The notes beneath the pieces were generated by a model. It was not told where the DNA came from. It saw only the letters and a program-made list of their open reading frames with translations, and ran no database searches. Made by a program: the position numbers and the translations under genes. Shown here piece after piece: positions 25,607 through 33,591 of a stretch of 64,000 bases of DNA. How positions within the stretch are numbered: position 1 is the first letter of the stretch; every line of letters begins with the position of its first letter. The stretch is from Verrucomicrobiia bacterium (GTDB lineage: Bacteria; Verrucomicrobiota; Verrucomicrobiia; Verrucomicrobiales; DEV007): NCBI GenBank assembly GCA_030427505.1, contig JAUICH010000007.1:186001-250000 (forward strand), written 5' to 3'.

Positions 25607-26195
25607 GAAAGAAATTCTCTTTGACCACGCGGGGGCGGCTTCCAACGAATGGTTTCGCGCAGCAATAGCGGAGGTCGAGAAAGCAATTGAGTCCGTGAAG
25701 TGGCCTCATGGCTCCGGCGATTTCGCAATCAATCCAATCAATAAGGGAAATGGTGTAAAACCGATCAAGAATACTTTCATTGCGAGCCTTGCTCAAAAGG
25801 GGTGGCAACCTGAACTCCGACTCAAGGTGTATGGTGAACGTCGGCCCGGACCGATTGATGCTGCAAAGTGGATAAAATCCGAAAGTCGGTATTTTGCCGC
25901 CGAGTGGGAAACGGGCAATATCTCCTCGAGTCATCGTGCCCTGAATAAGCTGACGATGGGAATCTTACGCGACACTCTGCTTGGCGGGGTGCTCGTGCTT
26001 CCTTCTCGGGCGTTTTATCGTTTCCTCACAGATCGAATTGGAAACTTTCAAGAGCTAGAGCCCTATTTTCCCGTCTGGAAGAGTCTCGACACCGCCAAGA
26101 AGGGCGTTTTAGCCGTCATTGAAGTCGAGCATGACCGCACTTCTTCGGACGTTCCCCAAATCGAGAAGGGGACCGACGGTCGGGCGCTCTTGTGA
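25593..26195 (+). CDS. Type II restriction endonuclease, BamHI family
   Basis: This 200-residue protein matches BamHI in remembered key blocks: FAINPINKGNGVKPIK, GPIDAAK, AEWETGNISSSHRALNKL, LTDRIGNFQELEPYF and IEKGTDG. The catalytic residues correspond to D89, E104 and E106. The DNA-reading positions N109, S111, R115, D147 and R148 match those that contact GGATCC in BamHI. It should cut GGATCC. It overlaps the controller gene. The length is near that of BamHI (213), so it appears intact. Confidence 0.85.
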   Translation: MKVVRKEILFDHAGAASNEWFRAAIAEVEKAIESVKWPHGSGDFAINPINKGNGVKPIKNTFIASLAQKGWQPELRLKVYGERRPGPIDAAKWIKSESRYFAAEWETGNISSSHRALNKLTMGILRDTLLGGVLVLPSRAFYRFLTDRIGNFQELEPYFPVWKSLDTAKKGVLAVIEVEHDRTSSDVPQIEKGTDGRALL

Positions 26196-26404
26196 AATAA
26201 TCTCCCCTTAAAATCGTGTCACTGGTCGTGTCACTTTTGGTGCATTTTGACCGATTTTCGGTTCATTTCCCTGCACTTTACCGCCCCGGCACACGGACAC
26301 GAAAAAACCCGTAAGTCGTTAAATCTACAGGCTTTAAAGTGGTTGAAGGGACCGGAGCTGAACCGCCTAACCGGATACGGGAACGGAGAGACCCGGAAAA
26401 AAAT

Positions 26405-28507
26405 TCAGACTCGCCGTTTGGCGCAGTTGGATAGCACGGTTTCGACCCGGTGGGGATCGATGGGGAGGAAGATTTTGCGGTTGTCCGCGACTTGGGGGAG
26501 GGCTTCGGTGGCATCTCCGATCAGGGTCACGAGGCGGTCCAGGTCTTCGCTCCGGAGGGGGCCTTCCGTTTCTTCGAATGAGGGGAGGGCTTCGGCATCG
26601 GCGATGATGGCGTCGTAGCCATGGTCGTCTAGCGCTTGCCGGAGGTCCTGGCCTTCCTCCGCCTGGTGGCCTGCTTTTTCGGCGAAGGCGACCAACAGCT
26701 GGCGGTTGATGCCGTTCCGTGCCACGACCGCGATGCGCAGGCTTTGGTGGGAGGGTGAGGCGCCGTGGTTGCGGATCGGGATGGTAAACCAAAAGCGGCT
26801 GCCTTTGCCGGGGGTGCTCTCGCATCTGATGATGCCGCCCATCATTTCCACGAGCGACTTGCAGATGGCCAGGCCCAGGCCGGCGCCCTCGCGGCGCTCG
26901 CGTCCTTCGCCAAACTGGGTAAAGGGCTGAAAGAGCCGGTCCCGGTCGGCGGCGGAAATGCCGACGCCGGTATCTTCGATCTCGAAACGAAGCTGGTCTT
27001 CCGGGGCCCTGGGGTCGCGATCCAGCCGGACGGTCACGCCTCCTTCCTCGGTAAACTTGAGGGCATTGTTGATCAGATTCAGGAGCACCTGGCGGAGCCG
27101 GTTGGCGTCGCCCCGAATCTCGGCGGGCACGTCTGGACTGATTTCGGCGGTCAGTTTCAGTTTTTCCTCGCCGGCCTTGGCCATCAGGATTGCGGCGGAT
27201 TCGGTGACGCAGGCCGCCGGTGAAAAGACGTCGTCGTTCAGTTCGATGCGTCCGCGCTCGATCCGGGACAGGTCCAGAGTGTCGTTGATGATGTGGAGCA
27301 GCACCTCGCCGCTGGCGCGGATAGTGTTCAGGAAGTTCCGCTGTTTCTCGTTCATGCCGGTCTCGGCCAGCACGTCGGCGAAGCCGATGATGCCATTGAG
27401 CGGGGTGCGGATCTCGTGACTGAGGTTGGCCATGAAGACCGACTTGGCGGCATTGGCCCGCTCGGCCTCATCCTTGGCCCGGGCCAGGTCGCGGGCGGAC
27501 TCTTCCCGCTCGTTTTCGAGCCGCCGTTTCTCGGTGATGTCCCGGATGATGCCCTGGACCAGCTTCTGGTTTCCCAGTTCGAAGGAACTGGCGGAGATCT
27601 CCGCGAGAAAGGTGCTTCCGTCGTGGCGAAGAAACTCGGCTTCGAACCGGTGGGCACCCGAGGTGGTGACCTTTTCCATGGCGGTCTTGCACACCGGCAG
27701 CCATTCCCGGGGATGAAGATCCGGCAAGGTCATGCCGATGATGTCGCGTATTCTGAAGCCAAAGAGACGGGCGGCGGTGCGGTTGACGTCGATGATCTGC
27801 CCGTTGATATCGTGGATGATGATCCCATCCATCGATCGCTGGAAGACTTCCGTAAATCGTCGTTCCTTTTCCGCCAGTTCCTGCTGGGTGATGTCCCGGG
27901 CCAGTTCGCTTCCCAAGGCGGTGGCGATGATCTCAAGGATCTGTTCGCAGAAAGGGTCGAGAACGATGTGAGTTTTGAAGAATGCCGTGAGGACACCGCG
28001 AAGCTCGCCGCGATACACCACCGGGTACCCTGCCCCGAGCCGGTAGTTGCCAGAGTCCTGGCCCAGCTCGCTGGTAATGCAGAGGCCCTTGTCGGGGCCG
28101 CGCATGGCGATGGTGCGGCACATGTCCACCGCCATGGGTGGTTGGGCGGATACGTCCGCCAGCCAGACTTTGGCCAGCCGCAGGTCGAAGCCGTCTGCGA
28201 TGCAAAAGCGGACCGCGTCCGCTCTGAGGACGTCTCCACAAACGTGGGTCAGTCTTTCGATGTTGTCCTCAAAATCGCCGCGCAGCCCGATCAGCACCCG
28301 GTTTAATTCGACGAGCCCCGACTCGTTGTCGGCGAGCCGGCGGGTCCTCTCCGCCACCAGGATCTCGAGGTCGCGGGCCTGTTGCAGCAGGTTGCGGTTT
28401 GCCTGATAAAGCTCCCGGCTCTTTTCTTCGAGAAAACGTTCGGCTTCCTGCCGGGCGATGCGTTCGCGCCGAAGCCGCTTTTCCCACTTGCTGTCCACGG
28501 ATTCCAT
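26405..28507 (-). CDS. H-NOX-associated hybrid histidine kinase
   Basis: This 700-residue soluble kinase has a coiled coil (about 10-60), a GAF-like domain (75-205), a PAS domain (215-330), HisKA with phospho-acceptor H364 (NLSHEIRTPLNG), HATPase (465-580) and a C-terminal receiver-like domain (595-690). The receiver is degenerate: its expected acidic pair is VARN, although an Asp remains in IIADAEALP. The H-NOX gene ends 6 bp upstream, the usual layout in which H-NOX controls kinase activity according to bound nitric oxide. Output probably goes to the divergent REC-HPt protein. Confidence 0.87.
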   Translation of the reverse strand: MESVDSKWEKRLRRERIARQEAERFLEEKSRELYQANRNLLQQARDLEILVAERTRRLADNESGLVELNRVLIGLRGDFEDNIERLTHVCGDVLRADAVRFCIADGFDLRLAKVWLADVSAQPPMAVDMCRTIAMRGPDKGLCITSELGQDSGNYRLGAGYPVVYRGELRGVLTAFFKTHIVLDPFCEQILEIIATALGSELARDITQQELAEKERRFTEVFQRSMDGIIIHDINGQIIDVNRTAARLFGFRIRDIIGMTLPDLHPREWLPVCKTAMEKVTTSGAHRFEAEFLRHDGSTFLAEISASSFELGNQKLVQGIIRDITEKRRLENEREESARDLARAKDEAERANAAKSVFMANLSHEIRTPLNGIIGFADVLAETGMNEKQRNFLNTIRASGEVLLHIINDTLDLSRIERGRIELNDDVFSPAACVTESAAILMAKAGEEKLKLTAEISPDVPAEIRGDANRLRQVLLNLINNALKFTEEGGVTVRLDRDPRAPEDQLRFEIEDTGVGISAADRDRLFQPFTQFGEGRERREGAGLGLAICKSLVEMMGGIIRCESTPGKGSRFWFTIPIRNHGASPSHQSLRIAVVARNGINRQLLVAFAEKAGHQAEEGQDLRQALDDHGYDAIIADAEALPSFEETEGPLRSEDLDRLVTLIGDATEALPQVADNRKIFLPIDPHRVETVLSNCAKRRV

Positions 28508-28513
28508 GACGGC

Positions 28514-29056
28514 TTAGCCGGTTCGTTTCACATGAAAAGATACGCCTTCCTCCGGGCGTTCGGGGTTCTTCCGGGTAACCGTGGCGGTTTCTCCAAAATG
28601 AGCAAGACACCCCTCGATCAGACCGCCGGCCAAGTCTTCGAAGTGTTTCCCTGAGTGATAGACCATCACCAACTCGTTGGAATTTGGCCGGGTACAATCG
28701 AAGCGGGGAAGATCCGCGTTAGGGTAGAGTTTCCGCACCTCCACGTGAATGTAGTTCTCCACGCCCTCCAGGAAGTCGAGCGCGTTCTCGGCGGTATTCA
28801 CCATCTCCGGGTAAAGGGCGGCGAAGCGGGAAAACAGATACGCGCCAAAATGGGCGAGCAATTCCTGTACGGGTTTGCCAGTCACCTCACTCAGCTGAGT
28901 CACGAGGGAAACGATTTCCCGGTGGTCGTAGGTGCCGACGGCGGTGTAGGCTCCCCCCGAGGGCAAATCGGAGCGTTCAATGATCTCATCGACCGTGTCG
29001 AACCCGAAGGCGGACTCGACCAAGCCCATGAATTCGGTAAAAATGACACCTTTCAT
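28514..29056 (-). CDS. H-NOX heme nitric-oxide/oxygen sensor
   Basis: This 180-residue stand-alone H-NOX (HNOB) protein has the proximal heme histidine H104 in IHVEVRKLYPNADLPRF. The Y-x-S-x-R motif that holds the heme propionates appears as Y133-H-S135-G-K137, a conservative Arg to Lys change. It would bind nitric oxide and modulate the partner kinase just downstream. The gene is divergent from the REC-HPt gene, with a 54-bp shared promoter region. Confidence 0.9.
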   Translation of the reverse strand: MKGVIFTEFMGLVESAFGFDTVDEIIERSDLPSGGAYTAVGTYDHREIVSLVTQLSEVTGKPVQELLAHFGAYLFSRFAALYPEMVNTAENALDFLEGVENYIHVEVRKLYPNADLPRFDCTRPNSNELVMVYHSGKHFEDLAGGLIEGCLAHFGETATVTRKNPERPEEGVSFHVKRTG

Positions 29057-29110
29057 AAGGAGCGGGGAAGAATGTTGTGCAATGTTTGGTGGGTTTGATT
29101 AGGTAGGATC

Positions 29111-29926
29111 ATGGAAGAAAAACGAAGCCTCGGGACGACACCTTCCATTACGGGCCTCCGGGTATTGGTAGCCGAAGACAACGAGATTAACCTCGAACTC
29201 TGCCTCCAGTATCTGGACGACTTGGGGCTCGAAGAGGTCCAGTCCGCGGGAGACGGCGAGGAGGTGCTCAGAATGCTGGAGGCGGAGCCGGGCCGCTTCG
29301 ACGTCATCCTGATGGATGTCCGCATGCCGCGGCTGGACGGGCTCGCCACGACTCGCGAGATTTTGAAACGCTGGCCCGAATCGGACGCGCGTCCCGGCAT
29401 TGTGGCCATCACGGCCCAGGCTTTTGAGGAGGAGCGGCGGAACTGCCTGCGTGCCGGCATGGATTTCTGCCTGTCCAAACCCCTGCGCTTGAGAGACCTG
29501 GAGTCCGCGCTGGGCGCATGGATCACTCGCGGGAGATCGGCGGAGTTCTCCGCGGCTCCAGAAGCTGAAGAAACCACCTCCGGGAACATTGACTGGTCCC
29601 AGTTCGAGAAAGTCGTGGAGGACGCCTTCTCTCCCTGCGTGGCTATCTTCCACCGGTTTTGCGAGACCGTGCCCGAGTTGCTGGAAAAGATCCGCGCCGC
29701 CGCGGCGGCGGGAGACGCCGGAGAGGCCGGGTCCGTCGCGCACCAGTTAAAGGGGTCTTCCTCTTCATTTGGATTAACCAGAATCGCTGGCGCCATGGCG
29801 GAAATAGAGGCGGCCGCCAGGACGGGCGGCGATGTGTCCCGGTTTTCCTCTCCCCAGTGGGAAGCCGAAATGAAAGCTGCCTTCGCCCGGGATCGCGCGA
29901 ACATTCGTGACAGGCGCGGCATCTGA
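29111..29926 (+). CDS. Response regulator receiver-HPt phosphorelay protein
   Basis: This 271-residue protein has a CheY-like receiver (phospho-Asp D69 in ILMDVRMPRLDG, with AEDNE for metal binding) and a C-terminal HPt domain whose histidine is H211 in AHQLKGSSSSFG. It has no DNA-binding or enzyme output, so it probably relays phosphate from the H-NOX-associated kinase to a further response regulator, possibly the adjacent NtrC-type protein. It is transcribed away from the H-NOX gene and converges on the regulator gene. Confidence 0.87.
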   Translation: MEEKRSLGTTPSITGLRVLVAEDNEINLELCLQYLDDLGLEEVQSAGDGEEVLRMLEAEPGRFDVILMDVRMPRLDGLATTREILKRWPESDARPGIVAITAQAFEEERRNCLRAGMDFCLSKPLRLRDLESALGAWITRGRSAEFSAAPEAEETTSGNIDWSQFEKVVEDAFSPCVAIFHRFCETVPELLEKIRAAAAAGDAGEAGSVAHQLKGSSSSFGLTRIAGAMAEIEAAARTGGDVSRFSSPQWEAEMKAAFARDRANIRDRRGI

Positions 29927-29967
29927 GTCTTGCGGGCGGCGGCCATGCGGACAGGGGAGGGGGCTTG

Positions 29968-31338
29968 TTAGACTAAGCCAAAGCGGCGCAGTTTGTTGTA
30001 GACGGACTTTTCGGTAATCCCGAGCCGGCGGGCCGCCTCCGCTTTATTCCCGCCGCTGGCTCTCAGCGTCTGGACGAGGGCGGCTCTCTCGATGTCGCGG
30101 AGAGGGAGGTTGGCGAGGTTCAGGTGCTCGCTTTCGCCATCCAGATCGGGCTCCTGGCTTACCTCGGCAGGCAGGTCGGCTACCTGGATGGTGTTGTCTT
30201 CACAAAAGGCCGAGGAACGTTCCAGGGCATTTTCCAGTTGGCGGATGTTTCCCGGCCAGTCGTGGCGTTGCAGAGTCTTCAGTGCGCTGGCCGAAAGCCG
30301 GAGACCGCTGGAAATGCCACGGTCCCGGGCGATGCGGGCGAGAAAGAACTCGCACAGGATGGAGATGTCTTCCACCCGCTCGCGCAGGGGCGGAATCTCC
30401 AGGGGAATCACGTTCAGGCGATAGAACAAATCCTCGCGAAATTCGCGGCGTTCCACCAGGTCTTCCAGGCCCACATTGGTCGCGGCAATCACCCGGATGT
30501 TCGCGGGCAGGGTATCGGTTCCGCCCACGCGTTGAAATTCGCGGTCCTGCAGGACGTTGAGCAGCTTTGGCTGAAGATCGAGCGGCAGGTCGCCTATCTC
30601 ATCCAGGAACAGGGTGCCGCCGGCGGCCATTTCGATTTTGCCGATGCGCCGCTGGTGGGCCCCGGTGAAAGCGCCCTTTTCGTGGCCGAAGAGTTCGGAC
30701 TCCAGCAGTTCCCGGGGCAGGGCGGGGCAACTCACCGTCACGAAGGGCTGGCCGGACCGGCCGCTGGCGTAGTGAATGGTCCTCGCGACCAGCCCTTTGC
30801 CCACCCCGCTCTCGCCCCGCAAGAGCACGGTGGAGTCGAGACCGCTGATCTTCTCGATCTGGGCGATCATCTTCTTCGTTACCTCGCTGTCGCCCACGAT
30901 TCCGGTGACCGGCCGGGACTCGCTGACCGATTGCCGCAGTTCGCGGTTTTCCCGGCGCAGCCGGGACAGCTCAAAGGCCTGCCGGAGCACCAGAAATACT
31001 TCGTCCAGGTCAAAGGGCTTGGTCAGGTAGTCGACCGCGCCCGCCTTCATCGCGGCGACCGCGTCCTCGATCTCGTCCGCCGACGACAAGATGACCGCCG
31101 GTAGATCGGGAAACTTGGCGCCCAGGAACTTGAGACAGTCGAAGCCATTCCCGTTGGGCATGTTCAGGTCCAGCAGGGCGACATCCGCCTCGTCGTCCAC
31201 TAGTTCCATGAAGTCCTCCCCGCATTCCGCCAGGACGGGTTCGAATCCCCGCTTCTGCGAATGGTATTCTAACAAATTCCGGACGGTTTCGTCGTCGTCC
31301 GCAATGAGGAGACGGAGTCGCTGGGAGGGCTTTGCCAT
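29968..31338 (-). CDS. Sigma-54-dependent response regulator (NtrC family)
   Basis: This 456-residue activator has a receiver domain (phospho-Asp D57 in [11 protein letters not shown]), an AAA+ domain with Walker A GESGVGKG, the sigma-54 contact loop GAFTGA and Walker [12 protein letters not shown]. It ends with a Fis-type HTH ([24 protein letters not shown]). It is the last gene of the exopolysaccharide run, only 40 bp after the GT26 gene, and a sigma-54-like promoter precedes the first gene of that run. It is likely the terminal regulator of the nearby phosphorelay and of glycan production. Confidence 0.92.
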   Translation of the reverse strand: MAKPSQRLRLLIADDDETVRNLLEYHSQKRGFEPVLAECGEDFMELVDDEADVALLDLNMPNGNGFDCLKFLGAKFPDLPAVILSSADEIEDAVAAMKAGAVDYLTKPFDLDEVFLVLRQAFELSRLRRENRELRQSVSESRPVTGIVGDSEVTKKMIAQIEKISGLDSTVLLRGESGVGKGLVARTIHYASGRSGQPFVTVSCPALPRELLESELFGHEKGAFTGAHQRRIGKIEMAAGGTLFLDEIGDLPLDLQPKLLNVLQDREFQRVGGTDTLPANIRVIAATNVGLEDLVERREFREDLFYRLNVIPLEIPPLRERVEDISILCEFFLARIARDRGISSGLRLSASALKTLQRHDWPGNIRQLENALERSSAFCEDNTIQVADLPAEVSQEPDLDGESEHLNLANLPLRDIERAALVQTLRASGGNKAEAARRLGITEKSVYNKLRRFGLV

Positions 31339-31378
31339 CTATAAAAACTATAACTGAAAAGCTTAAGAAATGGAAAGT

Positions 31379-32761
31379 TTATTCGATGAATTGCCGTCCC
31401 CCGAAGAGTATCAACTGATCGGCCACGGGTGGGCTGGCATGTTCGACCTTCAGCGCGATGCCCCGTCTGCTGAAGGTCTGGTCCATCTGTTTCAGCCAGT
31501 CGAAGCGGCGGCGGCACAGCCGGGGCACTCCGCCCATGTCCAGGCGGATGGGGCTAGAGCCGGGGAAAGCCGCCGCGCCCGCCACCTCGAGGGCGGCGGC
31601 TTCCACGGTGGCCATCTGCCGCGAAACGCAGGAGTGCGGCACGGGTAAGGCCCGGCGCTGTTCCCCGAACAGGGCCTTCAGGGCGAGCGGCGACTCGACC
31701 ACGGGAAAGAGTTCTCCCAATCCCGACCCCCGCAGCCAGAAGCGGAGCCGGGCGGAGGGGCTGAAGAAAGCCAGCGGTTTGCCTTCGCGAAGGGCGCGAG
31801 CCGCGAGATTCACCAGGGAATCCGTCACCTCCGGTCCGGCGGTTTCGATGCCGGAGAGATCGCAGACGAACGCCCCGGCGTCCTCCCGTCCAGTCTCACT
31901 TATCCGGCCATCGCAGCCAAAGGTGACGGTGCGGGCCCCGTTCAGCCTCAGCCCGTTGAGCAGGGCGGTGCGGCTCTCGCGGCGGGGAAAGAGGACCGGA
32001 AGACGCCGGACGATTTCCCAGGCGGCCTGCCGGGCCGTGGCGCGGCCCAGGGCGCCGAAGTCCCGCCAGTAGCGGCCCGCCAGCCGCCGCGGATCGGTCG
32101 CCAGACGCCAGAGCCATTCCAGGCCGGTCCGCTGCATCCAGCGGGGGGAACGGCGCTGCTTCCCGGCAATGAAATCCAAGCTCGCGCCGATGCCGATGGA
32201 CAGCGGAACGCCGAGACGGTCCCGGAACCGGCGGATCCAGGCGTCCTGCTTCGGGAAACCGAGGGCGACGAGCAGCACGTCGGGGCGCGCCTCGCGAATG
32301 CTTTTCACAAAGGCCTCGTTGTCCCAGTCCTCCATCTGGCCCACCGGCGGGCTGGCGGTCCCGGCGACTTTCAGAGAGGGAAACTGGCTGGCGAGCCGGG
32401 TCTGGACCGTGTCCAGCGTCTCCGGATCGGAACCGAAAAAGTAGACCGAGAGCCCGCGCGCCGCGCAGCGCTCCAGGAGCCGGGGGACGAGATCCGACCC
32501 TGCCACCCGTTCGGGGAGCGGCCGGCTGCCGAAGAGTCGCGACGCCCAGACCAGCGGCATGCCGTCGCAGAACACGCCGTCTCCGCCCAGGATCAGCCGC
32601 CGCTGTTCCGGGTCGCGTTCACAACAATCGAGAAAATCGACGTTCGCGGTCAGGAGATGGCGGGGCGTCCGTTCGGAAACTAGGGCTTCACAGTGGTCGA
32701 CCGCTTCTTCCAGGGTCAGGTTGGCAAAAGGAATGCCGAATACAGGGATCGTGTTTTTCAT
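31379..32761 (-). CDS. WecG/TagA/CpsF glycosyltransferase fused to two STAS-like domains
   Basis: This 460-residue protein starts with a complete GT26 enzyme (about 1-240; TANVDFLDCCERDP, LGGDGVFCDGMPLVW, VYFFGSDPETL, VALGFPKQDAWIR, LEWLWRLATDPRRLAGRYWRD), which adds an N-acetyl sugar to a lipid-linked acceptor. The remaining 220 residues contain one STAS-like module (AFVCDLSGIETAGPEVTDSLV ...) and a second weaker one (ATVEAAALEVAGA ... IRLDMGGVPRL ...). STAS domains usually bind partners or are phosphorylated, so regulation of the transferase is plausible. Confidence 0.82.
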   Translation of the reverse strand: MKNTIPVFGIPFANLTLEEAVDHCEALVSERTPRHLLTANVDFLDCCERDPEQRRLILGGDGVFCDGMPLVWASRLFGSRPLPERVAGSDLVPRLLERCAARGLSVYFFGSDPETLDTVQTRLASQFPSLKVAGTASPPVGQMEDWDNEAFVKSIREARPDVLLVALGFPKQDAWIRRFRDRLGVPLSIGIGASLDFIAGKQRRSPRWMQRTGLEWLWRLATDPRRLAGRYWRDFGALGRATARQAAWEIVRRLPVLFPRRESRTALLNGLRLNGARTVTFGCDGRISETGREDAGAFVCDLSGIETAGPEVTDSLVNLAARALREGKPLAFFSPSARLRFWLRGSGLGELFPVVESPLALKALFGEQRRALPVPHSCVSRQMATVEAAALEVAGAAAFPGSSPIRLDMGGVPRLCRRRFDWLKQMDQTFSRRGIALKVEHASPPVADQLILFGGRQFIE

Positions 32762-32821
32762 GCCGGTAAGGAGGTGTTTGAGATTTGATAGAGTTGGAGA
32801 GGCCGCTTCCTTGTGATGGAA

Positions 32822-33538
32822 TCAGGCGGCCATGGCGGGTTTCAGGAAGTCCGGGACGACGGCCTGGCGGTGCAGGATCTGCTGCTGGTGGTTGAAGATG
32901 AGTTCGGAGGTGACGGTGTGATTTTCGAAGTGCGTGGCGGACAGCACTTCAACGCCGGAAGCGATCTGGCTGTTGACCACGGACCCTCCGGCGCCGATCC
33001 GGGCGCGGTTGCCGACGCAGGCGCCGGGACCGATGCGGACCCCCGCCTCAATGCGGACGCCTTCGCCAATCCAGTAGGGGGCCTCCAGGGCGGCGCTGGG
33101 ATGCACCGTGGTGCGGTGGCCGCGGATCAGGTAGGGATATTGCGGTACCAGGATGTCCCACAGGTGGTTTAAACGGCGGCGGGTGAGGCTGGCGTGCCAG
33201 CTAAGCCAGTCGATCTCGCTCGCCAGGTTCCCCGGCGCGGGCTCGCTTCCGGGCAGATGATCCACGGTGAAATCAGCCGGACCGTTTTCGTGGCCCTCCG
33301 AAACTTCGAAGGACTGCTGGATGGGCCACAGCGTGGCTCCGGCGATGGCGTCTTCGATGGCGGAACGGTGCCGGGCCGGGCCATGGAGGCACACGGCTTC
33401 AAACCGGCCGTCCACCGCGAAGTCCAGCCAGTGGTAGAGCAGCGGCTGGTCGGCCACTTCCCAAAGGGCGAAGGGCGGCGCCGAAAGCTCGGCCTCCAGC
33501 GCGGCGTGGCTGGGAATACGAAGATGAAGCGTTTTCAT
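32822..33538 (-). CDS. Hexapeptide-repeat transferase-like protein
   Basis: This 238-residue protein has an N-terminal region like a reduced nucleotidyltransferase fold. From about residue 140 follows a left-handed beta-helix (VHPSAALEAPYWIGEGVRIEAGVRIGPGACVG ...), as in bifunctional sugar-nucleotide enzymes. No G-x-G-T-R-x-x-P motif of active nucleotidyltransferases is visible, so it may act as an acyltransferase or scaffold. It sits between the GT26 and sugar-phosphotransferase genes on the same strand and is probably cotranscribed with them. Confidence 0.65.
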   Translation of the reverse strand: MKTLHLRIPSHAALEAELSAPPFALWEVADQPLLYHWLDFAVDGRFEAVCLHGPARHRSAIEDAIAGATLWPIQQSFEVSEGHENGPADFTVDHLPGSEPAPGNLASEIDWLSWHASLTRRRLNHLWDILVPQYPYLIRGHRTTVHPSAALEAPYWIGEGVRIEAGVRIGPGACVGNRARIGAGGSVVNSQIASGVEVLSATHFENHTVTSELIFNHQQQILHRQAVVPDFLKPAMAA

Positions 33539-33591
33539 GTGGGTGAGAGGTAGGTGGTGAGTGGGTATTTGGAGGTTGGCGGTTCAGCCGG

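Noticed and set aside
26196-26404. Integrase or tRNA attachment site at the right edge of the defence island
   Set aside because: The gap has short repeats such as GTGTCACTGGTCGTGTCACTT but no tRNA end, no integrase gene and no matching left copy.
31236-31253. GGGTTCGAATCCCCG, resembling a tRNA T-loop
   Set aside because: It lies inside the coding sequence of the sigma-54 regulator, and no anticodon arm or acceptor stem surrounds it.
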